Shown here: piece by piece, positions 22,871-33,255 of the stretch | How positions within the stretch are numbered: position 1 is the stretch's first letter | Layout: the number at the start of each line of letters is the position of its first letter | Origin: Magnolia sinica | Lineage: Eukaryota > Streptophyta > Magnoliopsida > Magnoliales > Magnoliaceae | Length of the DNA stretch: 64,000 bases | NCBI RefSeq assembly: GCF_029962835.1 | Contig: NC_080577.1 | Location: forward strand, 5,084,001 to 5,148,000 | Direction of reading: 5' to 3' | The notes under the pieces: model-generated | Told to the model about the DNA's origin: nothing | What the model saw: the letters and a program-made list of their open reading frames with translations, nothing else | Databases searched by the model: none | Program-made: the position numbers and the translations under genes

Positions 22871-23361
22871 CGTGTACATATAAAGGTAGACGTTTATAAA
22901 AATAAATAATAAACGTCTGCGTTGAAAATGCACGTATTAGTGTCCCTAGTCAACGTTCTATCCTCGCACGCGCATGTGCCACGTAGGCACGTACGGGGAG
23001 TGGGTTTTGGTGCGTGCGTGAAGATGGGCGGCTGGAATTAGCATTCCTCGTTAGTTACGTGATACTCATGAGCCAGAGATCTGCATAGTAGCGTAGGGTT
23101 TTCGGTTTCAAAGTGAGATCAACGGTTCAGATGCTAGTATCTTAGACATCAGATCTAGGCCCTTTCAAGCTGAAGGTTGATCCAACCATATTTTCCTTAC
23201 TCAGTTCTTCTTTCTTCATTGGGTTCGTATCAACGGTCTGGATCACATAACCATGTCCCACTTGCACCTAAAGCCGGCTGGATGATCGCATACATGACAC
23301 ATTCCCTCAGGTCGCGGGTTTCACGAAGACATGAAATATGGTAGAACCATCACGCCACGGA

Positions 23362-23826
23362 CGCGGATGGGTAACCACCCCCGTCCGTCCCCTACCTACT
23401 AATGGACAGGGCCTCTGGGAGCCACCGTGGTGTATGGGTTTTATCCACACCGTCCATCCATTTGTTTTCATATCATTTTAGGGTAGAAGTCCAAAAATAA
23501 GACAGTTCCAAGGCTCAAATGGACCACACTAGGGATTAAACATCTACCGTTGAAAATATTTTTTTTAGAGCCCACAGGTTTGGATCTACTGATATTTGTG
23601 TCTTCCCTTCTTCCACTGGGTGTACGTGACCTTATGAATAGATTGGATGGCAATTAACCATCACGGTGGGCCCTAGGAATTCTTCAACCGTGGGTGTCAT
23701 CATCAGTACTACTGCCTATTGTGTGTTCCACTTGTGGCTTGGATCTGACTCATTTTTGGTACAAAATGAATGGACGGTGTGAATAGAACCCATACATCAT
23801 GGTGGCCCCTAGTACCCAATCTAGGT
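23362..23826. mobile_element. Foldback MITE, family M1, copy c
   Basis: Left end GCGGATGGGTAACC, right end GTACCCAATCTAG; between them the two halves are near-complementary, with CACCGTCCATCC and GGACGGTGTG blocks. Copy d begins about 70 bp further on. Confidence 0.75.
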
Positions 23827-23897
23827 CCTTACGCTAGAGGACACGTGGCAGGATGATATATCCATCGGGTGACCCATTTACTCTCCTCATATGGGAC

Positions 23898-24332
23898 GCG
23901 GATTGGGTCCTTACTGTGGGGCCCACCTTTGATAATGTGTTGTATATCCACGCCGTCCATCTATTTCACCATATCATTTTAAGGATGTGATTCCAAAAAT
24001 TAAGCAGATTCAAGTCTCAGATGGACCACACTACATGAAACAGTGATGTTTGAATGCCTCACCATTAAAAAATCCAAAGGGCTCATCCTAAGGTTTTAAA
24101 AAAAATATATACAAAGATAACCTTGATCCAAAACTTTTGTGGCCCACACAGAGTTTGTAATGGCTATTTGTCATTGTTTCTATGACATGGTCCACCTGAG
24201 ATTTGGATCATGCCCTTAAAATAAGATGAAAAAACAGATAAACGGCGTGGATATACACCAAATGCATAAAGGTTGTCTCAACGTAATTAAGATAACGCCC
24301 ACTAAAGTGTTACTGGGTAACAGCTAATCAGG
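23898..24332. mobile_element. Foldback MITE, family M1, copy d
   Basis: The copy starts GCGGATTGGGTCCTTACTG and ends ACTGGGTAACAGCTAATC. The inner halves carry CCACGCCGTCCATC and AAACGGCGTGGATA. Its right end overlaps or touches copy e. Confidence 0.7.
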
Positions 24333-24334
24333 TG

Positions 24335-24570
24335 CTGGCCTTACCGTGGCCCCCACATTAATGTATGTATTCTATATTCATACTCACTATCCGTTTTGCC
24401 AATTCATTTTAGGGCGTGGCCCCAAAAATGAAGAAGATCCAAATCTCAGTAGAACATACTATGCTATGGTCTACCTGAGAATTGGATCTGCCTCATTTTT
24501 AACTCATGCCCTAACGGATGGACGGTGTGGATATGGAATACAAACATCAAGGTGGGCCCCATGGCAAGGG
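24335..24570. mobile_element. Foldback MITE, family M1, copy e, internally deleted
   Basis: Only about 235 bp remain, with both ends kept: CTTACCGTGGCCCCCACATTAATG on the left and CATCAAGGTGGGCCCCATGG on the right. The middle (AACATACTATGCTATGGT) joins the halves directly, so the transcript of this copy would be a single long hairpin. Confidence 0.75.
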
Positions 24571-24624
24571 CTGCACTGTCTTGGGTGAGGCTAGGCAAAT
24601 AAAGTAAAGCCCTAGCGTGGGAAT

Positions 24625-25096
24625 CGGATTGGCTACTGACCCTACCATCGGTGCTCTGTGGGCCCACCATAATGTATGTGTTTCATCCATGCCGTCCACC
24701 CATTTTTCCGGATCATTTCATGGTATGAGCCCAAGAACGAGGGTGTTGATCCAAATCTCAAGTGGACCACAAAGTGTTGATTGAACGCCCACCATTAAAA
24801 ACCTCCTGAGGGCCACAAAAGTTTTGGATCAAGCTGATATATTTTTTTCCCTTCATCCAAGTCTTAATGACCTAATCAACAGGTTACATGTCAAATAACC
24901 ATTACAGTCGGCCCTAGGAGGTTTTTAATGGTGGACATTCAATAACTACTTTTTTCCCATGGTGTGCTCCACCTGAGACTTAAATCTACCTAATTTTTGG
25001 GAAAAAGCCCTAAAATTATCTTTCAAAATGGATGGATGGCGTGGATAAAACACATACATCATGGTAGGGTCCACGTAGCAACGACCACTAGCCACC
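24625..25096. mobile_element. Foldback MITE, family M1, copy f
   Basis: Left end CGGATTGGCTACTGACC, right end GACCACTAGCCACC. The copy is complete with both GTGGGCCCACCATAATG and CATCATGGTAGGGTCC blocks and a centre near 24870. Confidence 0.8.
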
Positions 25097-25434
25097 TGGC
25101 TGGTGGTAAGGTTCGATCTGTAAGAGATCAGGCCACCTAAAGCATGCGTGAAAATGATTTGTCCGTGTCTCCTTAATGGCTTACATTTTAAAACGAAATT
25201 TAGGAAGATTCAGTCGTTTGCTTTTCTACCGTTTATCTCAATGTAGTATATTTGGCCGTTAATGTTTTTGTTTTTCACGTCACTTCAATGGCTAGAGAAG
25301 CAATTTATTTTTAAAAATGACTAGTTTTTGAGTCAATCTATCCATGTGCCCTGCTTGTAGGTGAACCCAGTGTTTGCACATCAGTGCATCACTCACCCAG
25401 CCATACACATGCATCTATAGAGAAATGGACCAAT

Positions 25435-26501
25435 TGTAGGAAATATTATTTTGGATACACTGAAAATATTTTTAAAAAATAATTCGAAAATCAAATGTTT
25501 CACTGGGCTGAATCACGTATAAATACGCTGTTCTTAAAGCGTGATTCGCCCCCTTATCAATTGTTGATGGGTTATAGGCGAATTGCTTTCAAGATAAGAA
25601 AAGCCTTCTAGATCCAGCGTGCAGCAATCACGATAGGTCCATTGGGAACAATTTTAACGTAGTAGATTTATTCTGGCAGATTCAGACGGTGGAGATATTC
25701 TACGTATTTTAGAATGAAGTTTGTATCTGATCTGATGTGAGAGGGGAGTGTGTTGAGATTATGAAAACGGACTGGAATGGTCCAGTTTATATAAGCATCA
25801 GGTAGTGGACCATTGCTAGACTGCCATCAATGGTCCAGAATGCTTGAAAAATATTTCTGGCCGTTGTCTATTAATCACAGACGTTTCTGATCGTCGGATC
25901 AAAGGATCTAACCGTCGGATCATCATGGTCCGTCCGTTTTCGGACCGTTTGGCTTTCAAGGCATAGAGCCGTTTTCTGAAACTACTGATCGTTTTGAATT
26001 TAAAATCCGACTGTTCTCAGTCACCTATAAAGCCACATGCCATTTCAGATTCACACCGCTTTAAGGCTCTGACCAGACTTATCGCACTAGACCCATCGCA
26101 CCGTCTCGCGTCGGTTCGCGTAAGGTCACGAGGGAGCGACCACTCTGCGACACGATGCGCACGTGCGAAGTGCGCTATCTAGCGCCACTACAGCCACACT
26201 GCCTCATTGCCCACGCCCACGCCCGAGCCCGAGTACGTGCGCGTGCGTGCGTGTGTTCCAGTGCGACGCACTGGAACACGCAACCCGTGTATCACCTCCT
26301 CCAAAAGCTCCAAGTAAGAATAGTCTTCACAACATCTCATATAAACCATAAAAAGATTTCAACCATTTTCGATGTGGGACAAAGCACATACCGCACTTTT
26401 TTAATTCAAAATTTTTAAAAAGCGTTTTGGCTAGAAAATCTCAAAATTTTGAAATTTTTAAAATTTTCATTTTTATTTTGAAAAACCATTGATTTTCAAC
26501 A
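25435..26501 (-). repeat. 3' LTR of Copia A
   Basis: 1067 bp. A TATA box (TATATAAA on the minus strand) lies at 25787-25794. A 27-nt near-perfect palindrome centred at 26266 (13-bp arms, GTGTTCCAGTGCG) is present here but has been lost from the other LTR. Confidence 0.93.
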
Positions 26502-26513
26502 ATCCCCCACTGG
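26502..26513 (-). other. Polypurine tract of Copia A
   Basis: On the minus strand CCAGTGGGGGAT stands directly before the 3' LTR start TGTTGAAAATC. Such a tract primes plus-strand synthesis in LTR elements. Confidence 0.75.
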
Positions 26514-27062
26514 TTTTTTTAAAACAATGAAAACTCTGCCAGAATAATAACAATTAGTATGCGTAAAGAAAGATATCTTGCGATTTAAATCTTTCCTTAG
26601 TATAAGTATTTTAAAGTTATTTCGAAATTTCTAGTTGTCACAGTATTGAAGCAGTTATTTCCATATGATATAACCGAAAATACCACACACATAATAGCTC
26701 TCTGCGTTACGTGTTTCTTCATAATCTCGCTCAACACTTTTAATGGTCATGTGCTCTATCCTGTTTCATGAACAATTCCGAGATAACTCTAACTCTCATG
26801 AGAAGCAGCACCACTTCTACGTTCATATAGGTGAAATCCTTCCAGTGTTTCCGTTTAAAACACTTGTCCCATTTGATTGGACTTTATTGAGAGTTTTAAT
26901 ACTCATCCCTCTTTTATAACGACCAGCACTATCATCCTGGATGAGGTTATTAATTTATTTAGTACTGAAACGTTTCACTTATTAGTGAATTGTTGTTACC
27001 CATTAAACCCAATATTTAGAGATTTTCTAATTTAAGATTGGGTTTCTTTCACTGGTGAAACT

Positions 27063-28519
27063 TTAAGTAAAGAGTTTCAACCTCATCCCTCTAACTGTTG
27101 TCCTTACTACCTCTCTCGTTAGAGGTTTAGTAAAAGGGTCAGCCAGGTTATTACTTGACTTTACATATGAAATTGTAATGATTCCATCTTGAATCAATTG
27201 CCTTACATAGTCATGTCTCAAACTTATGTGTCTAGACTTTCCATTATAGGTACCGCTATAGGCTCTCGCTAGAGTGACTTTACTATCACAATGAAGTGAA
27301 ACAGCCTGTATAAGCTTCGCATAGAATGAGATTTCTAATAGAAGATCCTTTAACCACTAAGCCTCTTTACCTGTAGCAGCAGCTAAAGCTATGAATTCAG
27401 ATTCCATAGTTGAGTGCATTATGCAAGTTTGTTTTTTGGATCCCCAGGATACAGCTGCACCTCCTATGGTGAATATCCACCCTGTAGTGGACTTGTTGTT
27501 CCCTGCACTCGATATCCAACTTGCATCGGTATATCTTTCTAACACTGCTAGAAATTCTGAGTAAAATAGCCTTAGTTCTTTAGTTTCTTTAAGATAACCT
27601 AGAACTTTACTTATTGCTTTCCAGTATTCAACACTTGGATTACTCGTAAACCTGCTTAGTTTACTCATAGCGTATGCTATATCCGATCTTGTGCATTGCA
27701 TCGCATTGCATACATATGATTACCTATAGCACTAGCATACTCTAGTTGTGCAACTGCTCTTCCACTGTTTTCTTTTAACTTGATACTTGGATAAACGGGG
27801 TCTTTGCCTCTTTAATTTTCAAGTGATTAAACTTGTTTATTATTTTCTCAATATAATGAGTCTGGCATAATGCAAAACCCCCACTATGTTTTTTAACTTT
27901 GATATCTAATATGGTATCCACTTGTCCAAGATCCTTCATTTTGAAAACTGAAGAGAGAAACTTTTGATTTCAGTTACAACTTCCATTTTATTACTGATTA
28001 TTAACATATCAACTATATACAAGCATATAATTACAATATAATCATCACACACTTTAGAATCAAATTTATCATGCTACTGTTTTGGTGCTTGCTTTAATCC
28101 ATATAAAGATTTAATAAGTCTACACACTTTTCTTTCATTTCCTGGTAGAACAAACCCTTCTGGTTACTCCATGTAAACTTCCTCATCGAGATCACCATTC
28201 AGGAATGCTATCTTCACGTCCATTTGATGGATATGAAGATGATGTATGGATGCTAAAGCGGATAAGATCATAATCGATGTTATTCGAACTACTGGTGAAT
28301 AAGTGTCAAAATAATCGATTCATTCTTTCTATCGAAAACCTTTAGCAACTAATCTAGCCTTAAAGGTTTGAATTGTACCATCTGTGTGATATTTTTTCTT
28401 AAATACCCACTTACAACCTATTGGTTTAGAATCTGGAGGTAGATCTACAAATTTCCATGTTTGATTAGACATTATGGAATCCATTTTATTATTAATGGCT
28501 TCTTTTCAAAAAACGAAAA
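27063..28519 (-). pseudogene. Copia A reverse transcriptase and RNase H, 3' part
   Basis: Downstream of the nested insert the frame fragments read KEAINNKMDSIMSNQTW, IHQMDVKIAFLNGDL and SLYGLKQAP, then the RNase H part [24 protein letters not shown] and [16 protein letters not shown] (open from 27701 to 27357), and SSNNLADPFTKPLTREVV before a TAA at 27063-27065. The YVDD catalytic box is changed (YIVDMLI near 28010), and several stops and shifts are present, so no enzyme can be made. Confidence 0.85.
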
Positions 28520-30617
28520 TGAAAAGGCCAAGCTATATGTCCTAGAGGGGGGGTGAATAAGACAATGCCAAATAAAAACTTATAACAGCGGAATAATAAA
28601 GAAAATGATAGCCAAATTAAATAACAATGCAGGAAAGTAAAACAACCTCAAAATTCAGATCTTGAGAGGTTGATACAAACGTTATTCTAAGGACAACCTT
28701 ACACCAAAAACAGAGTTTATGGTAGGACAACCTTATTTCTAGAAAGGTCTTTGTATCAAGTCTCAAATCGAAGAGGAATACAGAATTAAATATAAACTGA
28801 AATGAAATAACTTGTAATTAAAGATGTATTGTTCTAGGGACAGCCATACACCATAAAAATGGCAGGGCAACCTTGCTGGAACAACTTTCAAATGAAATTG
28901 AAAATCAAGCTTATAAAGGAATAGCAGAAAGTAAACTCTAAGCTATTACAACATTCTCACAAAGCTTGAAATAATTACAACATTCACCACCATACATACA
29001 TCCCACAAAAAGAATAAAAATTAGAAGAGTAAAACAATCAACCACAACACAAGGGTTTATAGTGGTTCGCCTGTGTGTTCACCAACTGTTATACAACAGC
29101 CACACAAAAGCTACTCCACTCCTAATATCCTCACACAGGGGATATTAGCGTTCACTAAAAATAGGTTTTCCCAGGTTCACCCAAAACCCTTACAATTGTG
29201 TCTTTGTATGTGGGCTTACACAATTTAAAAAACCCCACTTCTGAGTTTTCTGGCTCTCCTCGGATAACCAAAATAACAAGATTTTTAAGGCAAATCTTGA
29301 AAGAAACCAAAATAATAGAAAGGAATTTACAATATGTAAAATACCTGAATATCTTCTTCGTTGTAGCAGCCCGGTAGAACCAAATCAAAGTAGATGATTG
29401 AATGTCCAAGTTCAATGTCCAGTACTCGATTACAATGGTTCTAGATTTAATTGATTTTAAATTAAACCAAACAGGGCTTGCCTTAATTGATTTTGATTCC
29501 AAAGAAAGGGAATAACAATTCCTCTTTTCAAATCAGATTGGAATAACAGAAACAAAATCAATTAAAATAAAGCTAAGGAAAGAAGATATTATATAAGCAC
29601 ACTTAGCTTAGATGGAGCACAGAATTATCTCTCAGAAGTTCGACGAAGATTGGCTTGAATACTATAATTAAATTGATGATTTCTTCTGAGATTCATTCTC
29701 TATTTATAGGTGAGAAGATCGGGTCTTCGACTGGTGTAGAGTGCTCTTCGACTAGTCGAAGTTGTAACAGATATTTGAAAAATCCGGCGGGATATGCTCT
29801 GACCGTTCTACGACTGGTCGTAGCCCTCCTACGACTGGTCGTACGTCACCTATGACTGGTCGTAGGTTTCCTTCGACTGATCGTAGGTCCTGCAAAGGTT
29901 CGCTGGACTTCGAGTCGTAGATTCTACGACTGGTCGAAGATGAAACTCTTGTTCCTACGATCGTCGAGCAGTTCGGGACTAGTCGAAGGCTAATAGATTT
30001 TATCCTAGGAATTTGTAACAAACTTACGAGTGATCGAGGATTCTTAGACTGGTCGAAGTAAGTCTAGGACTAGTCGAAGCAGACCTAAGACTGGTCGAAG
30101 AACAGACCAATCACATGTAAAATAACATTCGACTTATGTATCTGAAATGACTTACTTCTAAGGTCATCCTATGGTCAAACAAACCTCAATCATGAAATAT
30201 GGACATTGAAACAAGAGACCATGAAGAATGAGCCTTGAAGTCTTGATGTAGACTAAACCTTGAAGTAGCTCAATCTTGAAAGTGGCTTGAGTTTCAGCTT
30301 GAGTCTTGAGTTCAGCTTGACTTTCAACTTGAGTCTTAAGTTCAGCTTGAGTCTTGCCTTGTACTTTCTTTTTCTTTTCAGCTTGAGTCTTGTGAGCAGT
30401 TCTTGCATTCAAGAGTCTTGTCTTGTGATCAGTTCTTTCATTCAAGATCCTGAGTCTTGTACTTGAGAGCTTTGCTTGATGTGAGCTTAGTTTGTTCATG
30501 AAGTCATGAATGTTGATCCTTGAGAGAGCTTCACTTAAGCAGGTTATATAAAACATAACAGAGATTTTGTCACCACAAATTTGACAACTTACAGGGATAT
30601 AAACTATAGCAATTACA
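28520..30617 (-). repeat. 3' LTR of Copia B
   Basis: 2098 bp. A TATA box (TATAAATAG, minus strand) lies near 29700-29708. Beyond it is a cluster of about 13 short palindromic units (29724-30095), then an 18-bp-unit minisatellite of AGCTTGAGTCTTGAGTTC type at about 30290-30410. Confidence 0.95.
29724..30095. repeat. Array of short palindromes in the Copia B LTR
   Basis: About 13 copies of a 14-16-bp near-palindrome lie at irregular spacing, for example CTTCGACTAGTCGAAG, CTACGACTGGTCGTAG and AGACTGGTCGAAG. The core is CGACTRGTCG. The same array appears in the other LTR at about 37670-38010 with some units eroded. The units lie downstream of the TATA box in plus-strand coordinates, that is upstream of it in element orientation. 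Confidence 0.85.
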
Positions 30618-30630
30618 ATCTCCCCCTTTG
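30618..30630 (-). other. Polypurine tract of Copia B
   Basis: The minus strand reads AAAGGGGGAGAT directly before the 3' LTR start TGTAATTGC. Confidence 0.85.
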
Positions 30631-31089
30631 TCAAATTAGTGACAAAACACATAACCAAACAAAAGTAAATCAACTGGTTAATACATGCAAATCAATATTC
30701 AACATTTAACATTCAACCAGTTTCAACATTCAACCAACTTCATTCAACAAGATCAAACATATACTCCCCCTAACTCCCCCTGGGTAACATAACCACTGCT
30801 ATTCCCCTCACACAATCACATTAAAAACAAACCATTCTCCCCCTTTTTGTCACAATATGACAAAGGAGAACCAAATAAAGGAAGTCATGAGAGGAAACAT
30901 GAGGAAGTAAGAGAGTATAGCAAAAGAAATAATCAGAGTGACATAGAGATACTCAAGATAGCATCACATATATTCAGCATTACATCAAGAACAAATATTC
31001 AGCATAATACATAAATAGAATCCAACTCATACCCAAGCAAATAAGTGCTAAGTAAGAAAGTTATTACAAACCAAAAAGTCTCATAAAAA

Positions 31090-31587
31090 CTAGTCAGAAT
31101 TAGAACTTGAAGATGGAGCAGGAATAGAAGGATCAAGTTGGTGCATGCCTTTGTTCAAGCGCCTAAGATATTTGCGCATATACTTGAATTGCAAATCATG
31201 AGCAACAAACATGTTTTCCAACTTAACATTTATATCCTCAACTCTACCTTCTAATGTACTCAGACGTGCATCAACATCAGATGGTACAAAATCTGGATCA
31301 TTAGCAGAGTCAGAATCCAGTTCCTCAAAAATATCATCCATATTAATATCAACACCAGCTTCTTCAGGACCACCATCAACACCACCACCTTGTTCAGGAA
31401 GCAGATCCAACTTCATCTTATTAATATTTGTATTGTTGAAGATCAGATGATGGATTGGTGCTTCATCAACAGGCATATCGACTAACATATGAGTAGCCAA
31501 TACAGTCATAAAGTATGCAAATGGAATGTCACTATAACCAGGATGGAGATGAAACTGAAGAATAAAATGACAGATTAAGGAAGGCAA
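31090..31587 (-). CDS. Extra ORF of Copia B between RNase H and 3' LTR
   Basis: An open frame of about 165 codons without a clear ATG (first possible start TTG) begins LPSLICHFILQFH, contains PIHHLIFNNTNINKMKLDL, then an acidic stretch (DINMDDIFEELDSDSAND) and a likely coiled coil (RLSTLEGRVEDINVKLENM), and ends PAPSSSSNSD. This layout resembles the C-terminal half of proteins called 'putative plant transposon protein' in plant genomes, which occur in retroelement contexts. It stands where SIRE elements have their env-like ORF. No membrane segment is visible. The 5' part seems lost, so it is probably a remnant. Confidence 0.6.
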   Translation of the reverse strand: MPSLICHFILQFHLHPGYSDIPFAYFMTVLATHMLVDMPVDEAPIHHLIFNNTNINKMKLDLLPEQGGGVDGGPEEAGVDINMDDIFEELDSDSANDPDFVPSDVDARLSTLEGRVEDINVKLENMFVAHDLQFKYMRKYLRRLNKGMHQLDPSIPAPSSSSNSD

Positions 31588-31673
31588 ACAAATTCAATTT
31601 TCTAGCAATTTTTACAAAAATTGAAATACAATATAGCAAATATATACAATATTATACAAGAAGGCATAAATTA

Positions 31674-33255
31674 TCAATTTAAAATGCACATGCCAAGATC
31701 AAATTTCATCTTTTTGAACCTACTTTTATCAAGAGGTTTTGTGAAAATATCAGCACGTTGATCTTCAATAGGAATATATTCTAGAGATATAACTTTTTCT
31801 TCTACTAATTCCCTTATATAATGAAATCTAATGTCAATGTGCTTAGTACGAGAATGCTGAATAGGATTTTTTGAAATATTTATCGCACTGGAATTATCAC
31901 AGTGTAATAACATAGAATCCTGTTTAATTCCATAATCACTTAGCATTCGTTGCATCCAGACAAGCTGTGTACATGCATTACCAGCTTCAGCTTTTGAAAG
32001 TGATATAGAATTTTGTTTCTTACTAAACCAGGAAACTAGACAATTTCCAATGAAAAACAACCACCACTGGTTGATTTTCTATCATCCAGTCAGCATCCGA
32101 GTACCCAGCTAATTGGACATTGGTTTCATGAGGATACCAGAGACCAAGATTTACAGTACTTGCGACATATCTAATAATTCGCTTGACAACAATCAAGTGA
32201 GATTCTTTTGGATCAGATTGATATCTTGCGCAAATACCAACACTTAGAGAAATATCAGGTCTACTAGCAGTTAAATATAACAAACTACCAATCATACTCC
32301 GATAAAGTTTTGAGTCAACATTTTTACCATTAGAGTCTTTTGATAGTTTCAGGGTAGTACTCATAGGAGTATCAAAATTTTTGCCATTTTCAAATCCAAA
32401 TCTCTTGATTAGGTTTAAGGCATACTTAGATTGAGAAATGAATATTCCTTCAGGTTGTTGCTTTACTTGCAGTCCAAGAAAATAAGTCAATTCCCCAACC
32501 ATGCTCATTTCGAACTGTGATTTCATCAAATCTGCAAACTCAGCAGTCAAGTCAGTACAAGTTGATCCATAAATGATATCATCAACATAAATCTGTACCA
32601 TTAAGATATGATCATTATGTTTCTTAACAAACAAAGTTTTATCAACAGATCCCATTTGAAAATTATGACTTAAAAGAAATTTTGTTAGTTTCTCATACCA
32701 TGCCCTAGGTGCTTGTTTTAATCCATAAAGTGCCTTTTTAAGCCAATATACATGATCAATATTTTTGGAATCTTCAAATCCCATTGGCTGTTCAACATAG
32801 ACTTCTTCATGTAAATCGCCATTTAGAAAAGCACTTTTCACATCCATCTGATAGATCTTTATATTTCTAAAACATGCAATGGATATAAATAGTCTGATAG
32901 ATTCAAGATGTGCTACTGGTGCAAAGGTTTCATCGAAATCAATCCCTTCAATTTGAGTATAACCTTGTACCACCAGTCTCGCCTTGTTTCTAATTATATT
33001 TCCACATTCATCAGACTTATTTTTGAAAATCCATTTTGTTCCAATGATGTGTTTATCTTTAGGTCTTGGTACGAGATACCAAACATCATTTCTTACGAAT
33101 TAGTTGAGTTCATCTTGCATCGCAACAATCCAGTTTTCATCAGCCAGAGCTTCTTTTACGTTAGATGGTTCAATTTGGGATGTAAAACATGCATAATTAC
33201 ATATATCCTCAAGTTGTCTACGGGTGCGAACACCGGTGAGAAGGTTTCCAAGAAT
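31674..33255 (-). pseudogene. Copia B reverse transcriptase and RNase H
   Basis: The RT part has [46 protein letters not shown] and the catalytic box YVDDIIYGS. RNase H follows with YSDADW, SLSKAEAGNACTQLVW and RTKHIDIRFHYIREL. The frame shifts near 32023-32060. Upstream, an in-frame TAA near 33100 (ELN then stop) cuts the RT N-terminus. Apart from these breaks the domain is well kept. Confidence 0.9.

Noticed and set aside
22257..22933. Two long minus-strand frames (169 and 182 codons) across hydrolase exon 1
   Set aside because: Both run through the CT microsatellite of intron 1, giving Ser-Leu repeats. Only the part up to the donor at 22451 fits the spliced gene. The N-terminal extension from 22766 is kept as an alternative start only.
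29724..30095. CRISPR-like array
   Set aside because: Units are palindromic and irregularly spaced with no constant spacer length, in a plant LTR. A CRISPR array is not plausible.
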